Shown piece after piece: positions 23,265-32,076 of a stretch of 34,045 nt of DNA. The notes beneath the pieces are model-generated. The model ran no database searches and had not been told where the DNA came from. It worked only from the letters and a program-made list of their open reading frames with translations. Source of the stretch: Eubacterium xylanophilum ATCC 35991 (GTDB lineage: Bacteria; Bacillota; Clostridia; Lachnospirales; Lachnospiraceae); assembly GCF_000518685.1 (NCBI RefSeq), contig NZ_KI912470.1, positions 1 to 34,045 on the forward strand. Direction: 5' to 3'. The translations under genes were made by a program, and so were the position numbers. Positions within the stretch are counted from its first letter, which is position 1; every line of letters begins with the position of its first letter.

Positions 23265-24334
23265 TGTTTGATAAGTTAGAGGATACAAGGCTTAGATATG
23301 AGGAAGTATTGCTTGAGCTCAGTGAGCCGGATGTATTAAATGACAATGCGAGATATCAAAAGTTGATGAAGGAGCAGGCTGAATTGGAGCCAATCGTTGC
23401 AAAGTATGATGAGTACAAAACAGCGAAGGATGGCATTGAAGACAGTCTCTTAATCCTCGAGGAAGAAAAAGATGAGGATATGAGAGAGCTGGCCAAGGAA
23501 GAACTTGCACAGTGCAAAGAAGATGTGGAGAGATTTGAGCAGGAGTTGAAAATCCTTCTTCTACCTAAGGATCCCAATGATGATAAGAATGTTATCGTGG
23601 AGATCAGAGCAGGTGCCGGTGGAGATGAGGCAGCTTTGTTTGCAGCAGATCTATATAGGATGTATTGTAAGTACGCTGAGAACAACAGATGGAAAATCGA
23701 TACTATGAACTCCAATGAAAATGGTATTGGTGGATTCAAGGAAATCGTATTTATGATAAATGGAGCAGGTGCTTATTCAAAGCTCAAGTATGAGAGTGGG
23801 GTTCACCGTGTTCAGAGAATTCCTACTACTGAGTCGGGCGGAAGAATTCATACATCAACAGCTACAGTTGCTATCATGCCTGAAGTTGAGGACGTGGAAG
23901 TTGAAATTGATATGAACGACTGTAAGTTTGATGTGTTTAGAGCATCAGGAAACGGTGGACAGTGTGTAAATACTACAGATTCCGCTGTTCGACTTACACA
24001 TATTCCTTCCGGAATAGTTGTCTCATGTCAGGATGAGAAGTCTCAGCTCAAGAACAAGGATAAGGCGCTCAAAGTCTTGAGAGCGAGATTGTACGAGTTA
24101 GAGCTTGCCAAGGCTCACGACGAAGAGGCTGAGAAGAGAAGAAGCCAGATTGGAACAGGTGACAGATCCGAGAAGATCAGAACCTACAATTATCCGCAGG
24201 GACGTGTTACAGACCACAGAATTAAGTTGACACTTCATAAGTTGGATTCGATCATCAACGGAGATTTGGATGAAGTGATTGATTCACTTATTGCGGCAGA
24301 TCAAGCTGCAAAGCTTGCCAATATAGATAATTAA
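23264..24334 (+). CDS. prfA: Peptide chain release factor 1
   Basis: A 356-residue release factor that reads UAA and UAG in the ribosomal A site and triggers peptide release. The codon-recognition tripeptide is PTT (187-189, in [14 protein letters not shown]), the RF1 type rather than RF2's SPF. The peptidyl-transferase loop is GGQ (231-233, in [15 protein letters not shown]). [14 protein letters not shown] (115-127) is the standard core. The frame could open at TTG 23261, but ATG 23264, which overlaps the prmC stop and sits seven bases after GGAGG, is the proper start. The next gene, another ribosome-directed factor, begins 10 bases after the stop. Confidence 0.97.
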   Translation: MFDKLEDTRLRYEEVLLELSEPDVLNDNARYQKLMKEQAELEPIVAKYDEYKTAKDGIEDSLLILEEEKDEDMRELAKEELAQCKEDVERFEQELKILLLPKDPNDDKNVIVEIRAGAGGDEAALFAADLYRMYCKYAENNRWKIDTMNSNENGIGGFKEIVFMINGAGAYSKLKYESGVHRVQRIPTTESGGRIHTSTATVAIMPEVEDVEVEIDMNDCKFDVFRASGNGGQCVNTTDSAVRLTHIPSGIVVSCQDEKSQLKNKDKALKVLRARLYELELAKAHDEEAEKRRSQIGTGDRSEKIRTYNYPQGRVTDHRIKLTLHKLDSIINGDLDEVIDSLIAADQAAKLANIDN

Positions 24335-24344
24335 GGAGGGTATT

Positions 24345-26927
24345 TTGGGAAATATTAGTATTGCAACTCTCGCACATGTTGACGCGGGTAAGACAACATT
24401 ATCTGAGGCAATTCTATATAGTACCGGTGTACTTAGCAGAGCTGGACGTGTGGATCACGGGGATGCATTTCTCGACACATCGGAGCTTGAGCGAGCTAGG
24501 GGTATAACTATATTTTCCAAGAATGCTATTTTTGACCTAGGCGATAATAGATTTACGCTTCTAGACACTCCGGGACATGTGGATTTTGCGGGAGAGATGG
24601 AGCGCGTTTTGTGGGTTCTCGATTATGCGATACTTGTTATAAGCAGTACACACGGCATCCAGGGGCATACAGAAACTCTGTGGAAACTTCTCAGAGAGAG
24701 AAAAATCCCAACTTTTATATTTGTAAATAAAATCGACATTAGTCAGCGAAGCAAGGACGAGATTATGGAGGAATTGAAAAATAGTCTGTCAGAAGCTTGC
24801 GTTGACTACAGTGATTCCACAACTGTAGAATGGATGGAAGATGTATCGCTTCAATCGGAGGATTTGCTAGATACCTATCTGTCGAAAGGGGCATTGAAAA
24901 TGGAGGATACGGTAGATGCAATAGGAGAATGCTGCATTTTCCCTTGTTTCTTCGGTTCTGCATTGAAAAATGAGGGGATAGATAGTTTTATACAGAAGCT
25001 CGGACTGTTGACCAAACCTTACGATAAAAGAGATTTGGTGGATTCAAAGGGATTTTCGGCCAAGGTATATAAAATCAGTCATGAAAATGGTGTGCGCCTA
25101 ACCAATATAAAAGTGACCGGAGGAAAACTAGGGGTCAAAGATGTTTTCGTGGAGAATGAGAAGGTCAATCAGATTAGAATATATTCGGGAGATAAGTTTG
25201 AAACGGTTGACGAAGTTTGCGAAGGCCAGATTTGTGCCATTACAGGACCAAGCAGTACCTATGTTGGACAGGGTGTTGGCAGTGAGGATGATTTTACGGA
25301 AGACAAGAGTTTGATTGAACCGGTGTTAAGTTTTACGGTGGCGATAAATGATAATACCGATGTCAACCGAGTATATAATATTTTTCTGGAACTGAGCGAA
25401 GAAGACCCACTGCTAAATGTGAGTTTCAGCCATGAAACAGGTGAGATTCGCGTAAAACTCATGGGAGATGTTCAAAGAGAGATACTAAGAGAGATTCTTC
25501 TAGATAGATATGGAGTGGATGTCGACTTTGAAGAGGGGAGTATTATATACAAGGAAACCCTCGAAGAGCCAACAGTGGGAGTGGGGCACTATGAGCCTCT
25601 AAGACATTATGCGGAGGTTCATCTTCTGATGGAGCCCGGGGAAATAGGAAGTGGAATCCATGTTGAGAGTGGATGCAGTGAAGACGATTTGGCGGCAAAT
25701 TGGCAGAGATTGATTGCAGCGCATGTCCATGAAAAGATTCACAGGGGAGTATTGACCGGATCGGAGCTCTGTGATATTAAGATCACTATAGTTGCGGGAA
25801 AGTCGCACTTGAAGCATACGGAACCTGGGGACTTTAGGGAGGCGACGTATCGAGCTATTCGCAATGGATTGATGAAAGGAAAATCAAAGCTTTTGGAGCC
25901 GGTTTACAAATTCAAGATGACATTGTCAAGTGATCAGGTTGGAAGAGCTATGTCGGATATTCAGAAGATGAATGGTGACTTTGAGAGTGAGCAGGGAGAG
26001 GGAGATGAGATAATTCTCACGGGAACTTGTCCTGTTGCCACAATGAGAAACTATGGCATAACATTTGCCTCTTATACCAAGGGGAGAGGTAGATTAACTC
26101 AAGTTTTTGGCGGATATCAGCCTTGTCATAATCAGGAAGAAGTCGTAGAAGCTATTGCATATGATGCTGAGAGAGATGTGGAAAACAGCGGGGATTCTGT
26201 ATTTTGTTCCCATGGAGCCGGTTTTGTCGTGCCTTGGAATGAGGTAAAAGACTATATGCATCTCCCTGAGTATGTAATAGGGAGCGATAAAGAGGATATA
26301 ATTCCCGAGACGGTGGTTAATCAAACCTTCAGAGAGGAAGAGGATTATCATAGCATGATGGCTACCAACAAGGAGCTAGATCAAATATTTGAGAGGACTT
26401 ATGGACCAATCAAACGTCGTGATCTGGGAACTTCCCTTGGAGAGATAAAGCCCAAAGCCAAGGAATATGTTTATAAAGAGCCAAGGAAAAAGGTGAATAG
26501 AGAAAAATATTTGCTGGTGGACGGCTATAATATTATATTTGCTTGGGATGAACTCAAGGAGTTATCCAATATAAGTCTAGACGCGGCCCGCGGAAGGCTT
26601 TTGGACATAATGTGCAATTTTCAGGGATATAGAGGAGACAAGGTAATTGTTGTATTTGACGCATATAAGGTAAAGGGAAATCACGGTTCTATTGAAACCT
26701 ACAAGAATATAACAGTGGTCTATACCAAGGAAGCTGAAACTGCTGACATGTACATAGAAAAGGCTACTAAGAATTTGGCGAAGAACAAAGATGTTCGAGT
26801 TGCCACTTCTGATAATTTGGAGCAGTTGATTATAGTTGGCCACGGAGCCAGAAAGGTATCTGCCCAGGCGTTCCACAATGAAATACGCGAGATGGACAAA
26901 GAAATTGGGGAGATAATAGGTGATTGA
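24345..26927 (+). CDS. Translational GTPase (TetM/EF-G-like) fused to a YacP/Rae1-type NYN ribonuclease domain
   Basis: An 860-residue two-part protein. Residues 1-645 follow the ribosome-protection/EF-G plan: G1 AHVDAGKTT (10-18), G2 RGITIF (52-57), G3 DTPGH (74-78), G4 NKID (128-131), G5 GSA (204-206), then domains II-V (about 235-645). The domain IV tip reads GKSHLKHTEPGDFR (485-498), not the YSPVST of TetM. A linker (645-720) leads to a full NYN domain (721-855): LLVDGYNII with D726, FDAYKVKG with D772, EAETADMYIEKA with D801, and VATSDNLEQ with D823. These match Rae1/YacP block by block. Rae1 is a Bacillus endonuclease that cuts mRNA in the ribosomal A site. Translation starts at TTG with AAGGAGGG four bases upstream. 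I infer a GTPase that places a nuclease on stalled or specific ribosomes; tetracycline resistance is not supported. Confidence 0.9.
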   Translation: MGNISIATLAHVDAGKTTLSEAILYSTGVLSRAGRVDHGDAFLDTSELERARGITIFSKNAIFDLGDNRFTLLDTPGHVDFAGEMERVLWVLDYAILVISSTHGIQGHTETLWKLLRERKIPTFIFVNKIDISQRSKDEIMEELKNSLSEACVDYSDSTTVEWMEDVSLQSEDLLDTYLSKGALKMEDTVDAIGECCIFPCFFGSALKNEGIDSFIQKLGLLTKPYDKRDLVDSKGFSAKVYKISHENGVRLTNIKVTGGKLGVKDVFVENEKVNQIRIYSGDKFETVDEVCEGQICAITGPSSTYVGQGVGSEDDFTEDKSLIEPVLSFTVAINDNTDVNRVYNIFLELSEEDPLLNVSFSHETGEIRVKLMGDVQREILREILLDRYGVDVDFEEGSIIYKETLEEPTVGVGHYEPLRHYAEVHLLMEPGEIGSGIHVESGCSEDDLAANWQRLIAAHVHEKIHRGVLTGSELCDIKITIVAGKSHLKHTEPGDFREATYRAIRNGLMKGKSKLLEPVYKFKMTLSSDQVGRAMSDIQKMNGDFESEQGEGDEIILTGTCPVATMRNYGITFASYTKGRGRLTQVFGGYQPCHNQEEVVEAIAYDAERDVENSGDSVFCSHGAGFVVPWNEVKDYMHLPEYVIGSDKEDIIPETVVNQTFREEEDYHSMMATNKELDQIFERTYGPIKRRDLGTSLGEIKPKAKEYVYKEPRKKVNREKYLLVDGYNIIFAWDELKELSNISLDAARGRLLDIMCNFQGYRGDKVIVVFDAYKVKGNHGSIETYKNITVVYTKEAETADMYIEKATKNLAKNKDVRVATSDNLEQLIIVGHGARKVSAQAFHNEIREMDKEIGEIIGD

Positions 26928-26928
26928 T

Positions 26929-27714
26929 ATGATAGAGAGTAGCTCTAACAGCCAAATAAAGCATATTGCAAAACTTCAAAAAAGTGCCAAGTACAGGCGC
27001 GAATGTGGGGAGTTCGTGGCAGAGGGAATCAAGATGGTCTTGGAATCTGCCCGATACGATGCGGGAGTGAAGATATATATATCAGAAAATGCAAAGGCGG
27101 AATATTTTACCCAAATCCAGGAAAATGGTCTGAGAGCCAACTTGGAGATAGTGGCGGACAAAGTATTTGCTAAGATTACAGAAACCATGACGCCACAAGG
27201 TGTGTTGGCTGTTGTGAAAATGCCTCAGTATGATGAGAGTATAATTGAGAGGGGAAACCTGGTGGTTTGCCTTGAAAATTTACAAGACCCCGGAAATATG
27301 GGGACAATTCTCAGGACTGCCGAGGGTGCCGGGGTTGATGCAGTTATCATCAGCAAGGACAGCGTTGATATGTTTAATCCCAAGGTGGTGAGGTCTACTA
27401 TGGGAGCAAGTTTTAGAGTGCCTTTTTTTGTAGTGGGGGATTTCGGTGAGGAACTGGCAAAGCTTCAGGACAAGGGGTATGAAGTTTATGCCTCCAGTTT
27501 GCAGAGTTCATCGGACTTTCGAGAGAAAAGTTATGATGGGAAGGTGGCACTGATAGTGGGAAATGAGGCCAATGGGATTAGGCCGGAGACGCAGGAATTG
27601 GCGAATCATAGAATATTTATCCCTATGGGAGGCGAATTGGAGTCACTCAATGCCTCTGTTGCAGCAGCTCTTCTCATGTATGAAGTGCGCAGAAGAAGAG
27701 ATGGGCTGAGATAA
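26929..27714 (+). CDS. TrmH/SpoU-family RNA 2'-O-methyltransferase
   Basis: A 261-residue SPOUT methyltransferase acting on rRNA or tRNA ribose. An N-terminal L30e-like substrate domain (1-100, YRRECGEFVAEGIKMVLE) precedes the knotted SAM-binding core with NLQDPGNMGTILRTAEGAG, IVGNEANGI and IPMGGELESLNASVAAA, the three family motifs. A GTG at 26920 would add three residues and overlap the GTPase stop; ATG 26929 matches family starts (MIESSSNSQIKHI). The target nucleotide is unknown. In Bacillus the rae1 gene lies next to rlmB, a related methyltransferase gene, so the pairing with an NYN domain is partly conserved. Confidence 0.92.
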   Translation: MIESSSNSQIKHIAKLQKSAKYRRECGEFVAEGIKMVLESARYDAGVKIYISENAKAEYFTQIQENGLRANLEIVADKVFAKITETMTPQGVLAVVKMPQYDESIIERGNLVVCLENLQDPGNMGTILRTAEGAGVDAVIISKDSVDMFNPKVVRSTMGASFRVPFFVVGDFGEELAKLQDKGYEVYASSLQSSSDFREKSYDGKVALIVGNEANGIRPETQELANHRIFIPMGGELESLNASVAAALLMYEVRRRRDGLR

Positions 27715-27722
27715 GTGTCGGC

Positions 27723-27751
27723 TTGCAAAATAATTGATTTTATGGTATGCT
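27723..27751 (+). promoter_or_regulatory. Possible sigma-A promoter of nfeD-SPFH
   Basis: TTGCAA (27723-27728), 17 bases, TATGCT (27746-27751), about 75 bases before nfeD. The -10 is imperfect, so this is tentative. The 112-base gap suggests a new transcript starts here. Confidence 0.4.
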
Positions 27752-27826
27752 AGAATAGTCTTTTTATTTTTTCGCATAGGATAAAATAAGAATTATAAAG
27801 GTGTGATGAAGGGAGGATAAGGAATA

Positions 27827-28252
27827 ATGATGACGGTTTGGATTGCAATTTTATTAATTGCTATTATTGCGGAGATTTCCACTACTGCACTGGTATCAAT
27901 TTGGTTTATATTCGGAGCTATAGCAGCGTTGATTGCATATTTTCTCGGCTTTGGAATTCCTGTTCAGATTGGTGTTTGTGCTGTTTTCTCGTTATTGTCA
28001 GTCGTATTTCTCAGACCGATAACCAAGAAGTATTTGTCGGACAATAAGACCAGAACTAATGCTGATGAGCTTATAGGAGCAAGCGTTGTTATAAGCGAGA
28101 GAGTAGATGCTATTGCAGGAACCGGACTAGTGAAGGTTCGCGACGTAGAATGGAGAGTTCGCACAGAGGATGGCTCGACTATGGAAGTCGGAGAGCAGGG
28201 TGTGGTCAAAGAAATCAAAGGTGTTACTTTAGTGGTAGAAAAGAAGCAATAG
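27827..28252 (+). CDS. NfeD-like membrane protein
   Basis: A 141-residue short NfeD protein. Two or three membrane helices (about 4-24, 28-45, 48-66) are followed by a soluble OB-fold (about 75-138; LIGASVVISERVDAIAGTGLVKV, then VEWRVR). This is the truncated class without the protease domain, which is normally encoded beside an SPFH/stomatin gene and thought to act with it in membrane organisation. Here the SPFH gene follows 72 bases downstream. GGGAGG precedes tandem ATGs at 27827 and 27830. Confidence 0.92.
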   Translation: MMTVWIAILLIAIIAEISTTALVSIWFIFGAIAALIAYFLGFGIPVQIGVCAVFSLLSVVFLRPITKKYLSDNKTRTNADELIGASVVISERVDAIAGTGLVKVRDVEWRVRTEDGSTMEVGEQGVVKEIKGVTLVVEKKQ

Positions 28253-28324
28253 AACAAGGAATTTGTTTTATTGCAGGATATAATGAGTTACAAGATTTAT
28301 GAAGAAAATTGGAGGTAAGAAATT

Positions 28325-29254
28325 ATGCAAGGAGTTTTAGTAGCAGGCGTTATTGGTATTATTATATTTTTAGTTATTGTATCATCATTTGTTAAGATTG
28401 TTCCTCAGGCACATGCCTATGTCATTGAGAGACTTGGAGGATATCTGACAACATGGAATGTGGGAATTCACTTCAAAGTGCCTATTATCGATGCAGTTGC
28501 AAGAAAAGTAAATCTCAAGGAACAGGTAATGGACTTTGCACCACAGCCTGTTATTACCAAAGATAATGTTACTATGCAGATAGATACAGTTGTATTTTTC
28601 CAGATTACAGATCCTAAGTTGTACTGTTATGGAGTTGAAAATCCGTTGATGGCTATCGAGAATCTCACAGCTACAACACTTAGAAATATCATCGGTGATT
28701 TGGAACTTGACCAGACTCTTACATCTCGTGAGACTATCAATACACAGATGAGAGCCAGTCTTGATATCGCAACAGACCCATGGGGAATCAAGGTAAACCG
28801 TGTGGAGCTTAAGAATATTATTCCTCCACGTGAGATTCAGGATTCTATGGAGAAGCAGATGAAAGCAGAGCGTGAGCGTAGAGAGTCTATCCTTCGCGCA
28901 GAAGGTGAGAAAAAGTCTACCGTCCTCGTTGCAGAGGGTAAGAAGGAGTCAGCTATCTTGGAGGCTGAGGCAGAGAAAGAGGCTGCTATTCTTAGAGCAG
29001 ATGCGGTTAGAGAGGCTACAATTCGTGAAGCTGAAGGACGCGCAAAGGCTATCGAGGTAGTGCAGAAGGCTACTGCAGAGGGTATTGTATTCCTTAATGA
29101 GGCAGCAGCAAGTGAATCAGTATTGACATTGAAGAGCTTGGAAGCTTTTGAAAAAATAGCAGATGGAAAAGCTACAAAGATTATCATTCCTTCGGAGATT
29201 CAGGGAATCGCCGGATTGGCTAAAGGTTTGACAGAGAGTGTCAAAGAATCATAA
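28325..29254 (+). CDS. SPFH/Band 7 (stomatin/QmcA-like) membrane-anchored protein
   Basis: A 309-residue scaffold protein. One N-terminal helix (5-25) anchors it. The Band 7 domain (26-190) shows AYVIERLGGY, PIIDAVARKVNLKEQ, ITKDNVTMQIDTVVFFQI and WGIKVNRVELKNI. A long Ala/Glu/Lys coiled coil follows (about 185-265, repeats such as EGEKKSTVLVAEGKKES and EAEKEAAILRADAVREA). It is expected to form large membrane rings with NfeD in functional membrane microdomains. GGAGG stands before the ATG. argF begins 26 bases later and may share the transcript. Confidence 0.94.
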   Translation: MQGVLVAGVIGIIIFLVIVSSFVKIVPQAHAYVIERLGGYLTTWNVGIHFKVPIIDAVARKVNLKEQVMDFAPQPVITKDNVTMQIDTVVFFQITDPKLYCYGVENPLMAIENLTATTLRNIIGDLELDQTLTSRETINTQMRASLDIATDPWGIKVNRVELKNIIPPREIQDSMEKQMKAERERRESILRAEGEKKSTVLVAEGKKESAILEAEAEKEAAILRADAVREATIREAEGRAKAIEVVQKATAEGIVFLNEAAASESVLTLKSLEAFEKIADGKATKIIIPSEIQGIAGLAKGLTESVKES

Positions 29255-29280
29255 GATGAGGAAGCATGGAGGTTTTGACA

Positions 29281-30264
29281 ATGGATTTAAAAGGGAAAAA
29301 TTTTCTGACATTAAAGGACTTTAGTCCTGAGGAAATTATGTATTTCCTTGATTTGGCAGAAGATCTAAAGAAGAAAAAACATGAGGGAGTAGCACATAGA
29401 ATCCATGAAGGGAAGAATATAGCTCTAATATTTGAGAAGACAAGTACCAGAACGCGTTGCTCTTTTGAAGTGGCAGGTCATGATCTTGGAATGGGCGTGA
29501 CATATCTAGATCCTAAGGGGTCACAGATTGGAAAGAAAGAGAGTATTGCCGATACTGCGCGAGTACTTGGAAGAATGTTTGATGGAATCGAGTATCGTGG
29601 ATACGGACAGGAAATAGTTGAGAATCTGGCGAAGTATGCAGGAGTTCCGGTTTGGAATGGTCTTACGAATGAGTATCATCCAACCCAGATGTTAGCTGAT
29701 TTGCTCACAATAAGAGAACATTTTGGCAAGTTGAAGGGACTCAAACTCGTTTATATGGGTGATGCCAGATATAATATGGGCAATTCCCTCATGATTGCAT
29801 GTGCAAAGATGGGGCTTGATTTTGTTGCCTGTGCACCGGCGGAATATTTTCCTAACAAGGAATTGGTGGCAGAATGCCAGGAGTATGCCAAAGAGAGTGG
29901 TGCAACCTTGTCTTTCATAGAAGATGTCATGGAAGGAACCAAGGATGCAGATATCCTTTATACAGATGTTTGGGTATCTATGGGAGAGCCTGATGAGGTT
30001 TGGAAAGAGCGTATAGATGCACTTTTGCCATATCAGATTAATAAAAAGGCTATGGATAATGCCAAGGACACAGCCATTTTTATGCATTGCTTACCTGCGT
30101 TCCACGATTTGGAGACAGAGATAGGCAGGGAAATCTATGAGAAGTATGGTCTCAGAGAGATGGAAGTGACTGATGAAGTTTTTGAAAAGTATGCAGATAT
30201 AGTCTTTGAGGAGGCGGAAAACCGTATGCATACCATCAAGGCGGTTATGGCTGCAACGCTTTAA
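29281..30264 (+). CDS. argF: Ornithine carbamoyltransferase
   Basis: A 327-residue cytosolic enzyme making citrulline from ornithine and carbamoyl phosphate. The carbamoyl-phosphate loop is STRTR (55-59, [13 protein letters not shown]), with HPTQMLADL for binding and HCLPAFHD carrying the catalytic Cys that marks ornithine rather than aspartate transcarbamylases. An ATG at 29266 is in frame, but the GGAGG that serves as ribosome site lies inside that extension (29268-29272), so the ATG at 29281 (MDLKGKNF) is preferred. No other arginine gene is present. Biosynthetic and catabolic (argF versus arcB) roles cannot be separated by sequence; the isolated position leaves both open. The stop codon abuts hairpin repeat E. 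Confidence 0.95.
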   Translation: MDLKGKNFLTLKDFSPEEIMYFLDLAEDLKKKKHEGVAHRIHEGKNIALIFEKTSTRTRCSFEVAGHDLGMGVTYLDPKGSQIGKKESIADTARVLGRMFDGIEYRGYGQEIVENLAKYAGVPVWNGLTNEYHPTQMLADLLTIREHFGKLKGLKLVYMGDARYNMGNSLMIACAKMGLDFVACAPAEYFPNKELVAECQEYAKESGATLSFIEDVMEGTKDADILYTDVWVSMGEPDEVWKERIDALLPYQINKKAMDNAKDTAIFMHCLPAFHDLETEIGREIYEKYGLREMEVTDEVFEKYADIVFEEAENRMHTIKAVMAATL

Positions 30265-30308
30265 TCGGAAACGCATACTGCTGGTCTTACAAGCAAAACT
30301 TGTAAGAC
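30265..30308 (+). repeat. Hairpin repeat copy E
   Basis: TCGGAAACGCATACTGCTG followed by a 10-bp stem in which GTCTTACAAG pairs with CTTGTAAGAC. It begins immediately after the argF stop codon and ends 29 bases before citrate synthase. Its upper stem is of the copy B type. There is no T-run behind it, so it does not look like a normal terminator. Confidence 0.88.
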
Positions 30309-30337
30309 ATTAAATACAAACAAGGAGGGATACCTGC

Positions 30338-31726
30338 ATGGGAAACAAGATGGATTTGGAATATCGCAATGATTGGATTAAAAGCATGGCAAAAAGATGC
30401 GAGGCCAGCAGCATAATCGATTCCTCATTATTTTCAAAATACGATGTTAAGAGAGGTCTTCGTGATATCAATGGACAGGGTGTGTTAACCGGTCTTACTG
30501 AGGTATCGGAGATTAGGTCATATACAGTTGTAGATCGCGATATGGTTCCTTGCGAGGGAAAATTGTTCTATCAGGGAATAGACATTGAGGAGATTGTAGA
30601 TGGATTTCTTCAAGAAAAGCGATTCGGATTTGAAGAAGTAGTTTATTTGCTGCTCTTTGGAGAGTTGCCAACAGAGGAGCAATTAGAAGATTTAAAGGAT
30701 GTACTCGCCGAGTATAGAAATAGTTTACCAAGTGGTTTTGTCAGAGATATTATCATGAAGGCGCCTAGTTCAGATCTTATGAATACTCTTGGAAGAAGTG
30801 TTTTGACGCTGTATTCATATGATGAAAAGGCAGATGATACATCTATTGAAAATGTTCTCAGACAGTGTTTGGAACTGGTGGCATTGTTCCCAATGTTTGC
30901 TGTTTATGGTTATCAGGCACTTAGTTATTATCATGAGGGCAATGGTTTCTTTATTCATCCACCGAAGCCGGAGTATTCTACGGCTGAGAATATACTACAT
31001 ATGCTCAGAGCAGATGAGAGTTTTACTCCATTGGAGGCAAAGATTCTTGATATTGCTTTGGTACTTCATGCTGAGCACGGTGGTGGTAACAACTCTACAT
31101 TTACAGATCACGTGGTAACATCTTCAGGAACAGATACATATGCAGTTATATCTGCAGCACTTGGTTCTCTGAAGGGGCCTAGACACGGTGGAGCCAATAA
31201 AAAGGTTTCTCTGATGTTTGAGGACATGAAGAAGAATCTCAAGGATTGGGAAGATGAGGACGAGATTGTGAGATATCTCACAGCTCTTCTTAACAAGCAG
31301 GCTTTTGACAAAGCCGGGCTTATATATGGAATGGGACATGCAGTATATTCTATTTCAGATCCTCGTGCCAGAACTTTCAGAAAATTCGTTAAGAAGCTAT
31401 CTGAAGAGAAGGGCATGATGAAAGAGTATGAACTCTATTGCAAAGTCGAGAGACTTGCCCCTGAGGTAATTGCCAAGGAACGCAGTATCTACAAGGGTGT
31501 CAGCGCCAACATAGATTTCTACAGTGGTTTGGTATATAGTATGCTGGGAATTCCTACAGAGTTGTATACTCCGATATTTGCAATTGGAAGAATTGCAGGT
31601 TGGAGCGCTCATAGAATTGAGGAATTAGTTAATGCCGGTAAGATTATACGTCCAGCCTATAAGGCAGTTGCAGTACACAAGCCATATGTTGCATTGAGTG
31701 AGAGAGGCAAAGAGAATCAAGAGTAA
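30338..31726 (+). CDS. gltA: Citrate synthase
   Basis: A 462-residue enzyme condensing oxaloacetate and acetyl-CoA to citrate. The catalytic residues are H247 (HAEHGGGNNSTF), H334 (GMGHAVYSISDPRAR) and D393 (NIDFYSG). An N-terminal extension of about 45 residues precedes the core, as in the long clostridial form. AAGGAGGG stands before the ATG. No aconitase or isocitrate dehydrogenase gene is in the window. In a fermenter it most likely feeds glutamate synthesis rather than a full cycle. Confidence 0.95.
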   Translation: MGNKMDLEYRNDWIKSMAKRCEASSIIDSSLFSKYDVKRGLRDINGQGVLTGLTEVSEIRSYTVVDRDMVPCEGKLFYQGIDIEEIVDGFLQEKRFGFEEVVYLLLFGELPTEEQLEDLKDVLAEYRNSLPSGFVRDIIMKAPSSDLMNTLGRSVLTLYSYDEKADDTSIENVLRQCLELVALFPMFAVYGYQALSYYHEGNGFFIHPPKPEYSTAENILHMLRADESFTPLEAKILDIALVLHAEHGGGNNSTFTDHVVTSSGTDTYAVISAALGSLKGPRHGGANKKVSLMFEDMKKNLKDWEDEDEIVRYLTALLNKQAFDKAGLIYGMGHAVYSISDPRARTFRKFVKKLSEEKGMMKEYELYCKVERLAPEVIAKERSIYKGVSANIDFYSGLVYSMLGIPTELYTPIFAIGRIAGWSAHRIEELVNAGKIIRPAYKAVAVHKPYVALSERGKENQE

Positions 31727-31727
31727 T

Positions 31728-32045
31728 ATGAATGAAGAACAAGTTTTGTGCGCATGTAGCGCCTATGAAGAAAAATTCTATCTAAACCCGAGATACAACT
31801 CTCTTCCACAGCAGATTAAGGATGAACTCCAGATTTTATCTGTCATGTATACTACAGATGTAGGCGGAGTTTTTACCATGGAGTTTGAAGAGGATGGTAG
31901 CCTCTACATGTCATCTACCGCAAAGGAAAATGACTTTTTCTATGACGAGATTGGAAGCTATCTCAAAATCAAACAGATGAGAATTCAGAATGAAGAACTG
32001 TTTGGAATGCTAGAGGAGTACTACAGAACATTTTTCATTGAGTAG
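31728..32045 (+). CDS. Small hypothetical protein (possibly DUF6145)
   Basis: A 105-residue acidic protein starting one base after the citrate synthase stop (TAATATG). An in-frame ATG at 31698, inside that gene, is less likely. It has no membrane helix or signal and looks mixed alpha/beta (EEKFYLNPRYNSLPQQIKDE; GVFTMEFEEDGSLYMSS; MLEEYYRTFF). It resembles small Lachnospiraceae proteins I associate with DUF6145, but from memory only. The tight packing between citrate synthase and coaX, and codon use like its neighbours, support it as a real gene. Function unknown. Confidence 0.75.
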   Translation: MNEEQVLCACSAYEEKFYLNPRYNSLPQQIKDELQILSVMYTTDVGGVFTMEFEEDGSLYMSSTAKENDFFYDEIGSYLKIKQMRIQNEELFGMLEEYYRTFFIE

Positions 32046-32076
32046 ATAATTTTAATTGAAAGCGGAGGAAATAGTT

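Noticed and set aside
24345-26927. Tetracycline resistance gene
   Set aside because: The GTPase is TetM-like, but the domain IV tip lacks the TetM loop and the protein carries a nuclease domain in a housekeeping operon. Resistance is not supported.
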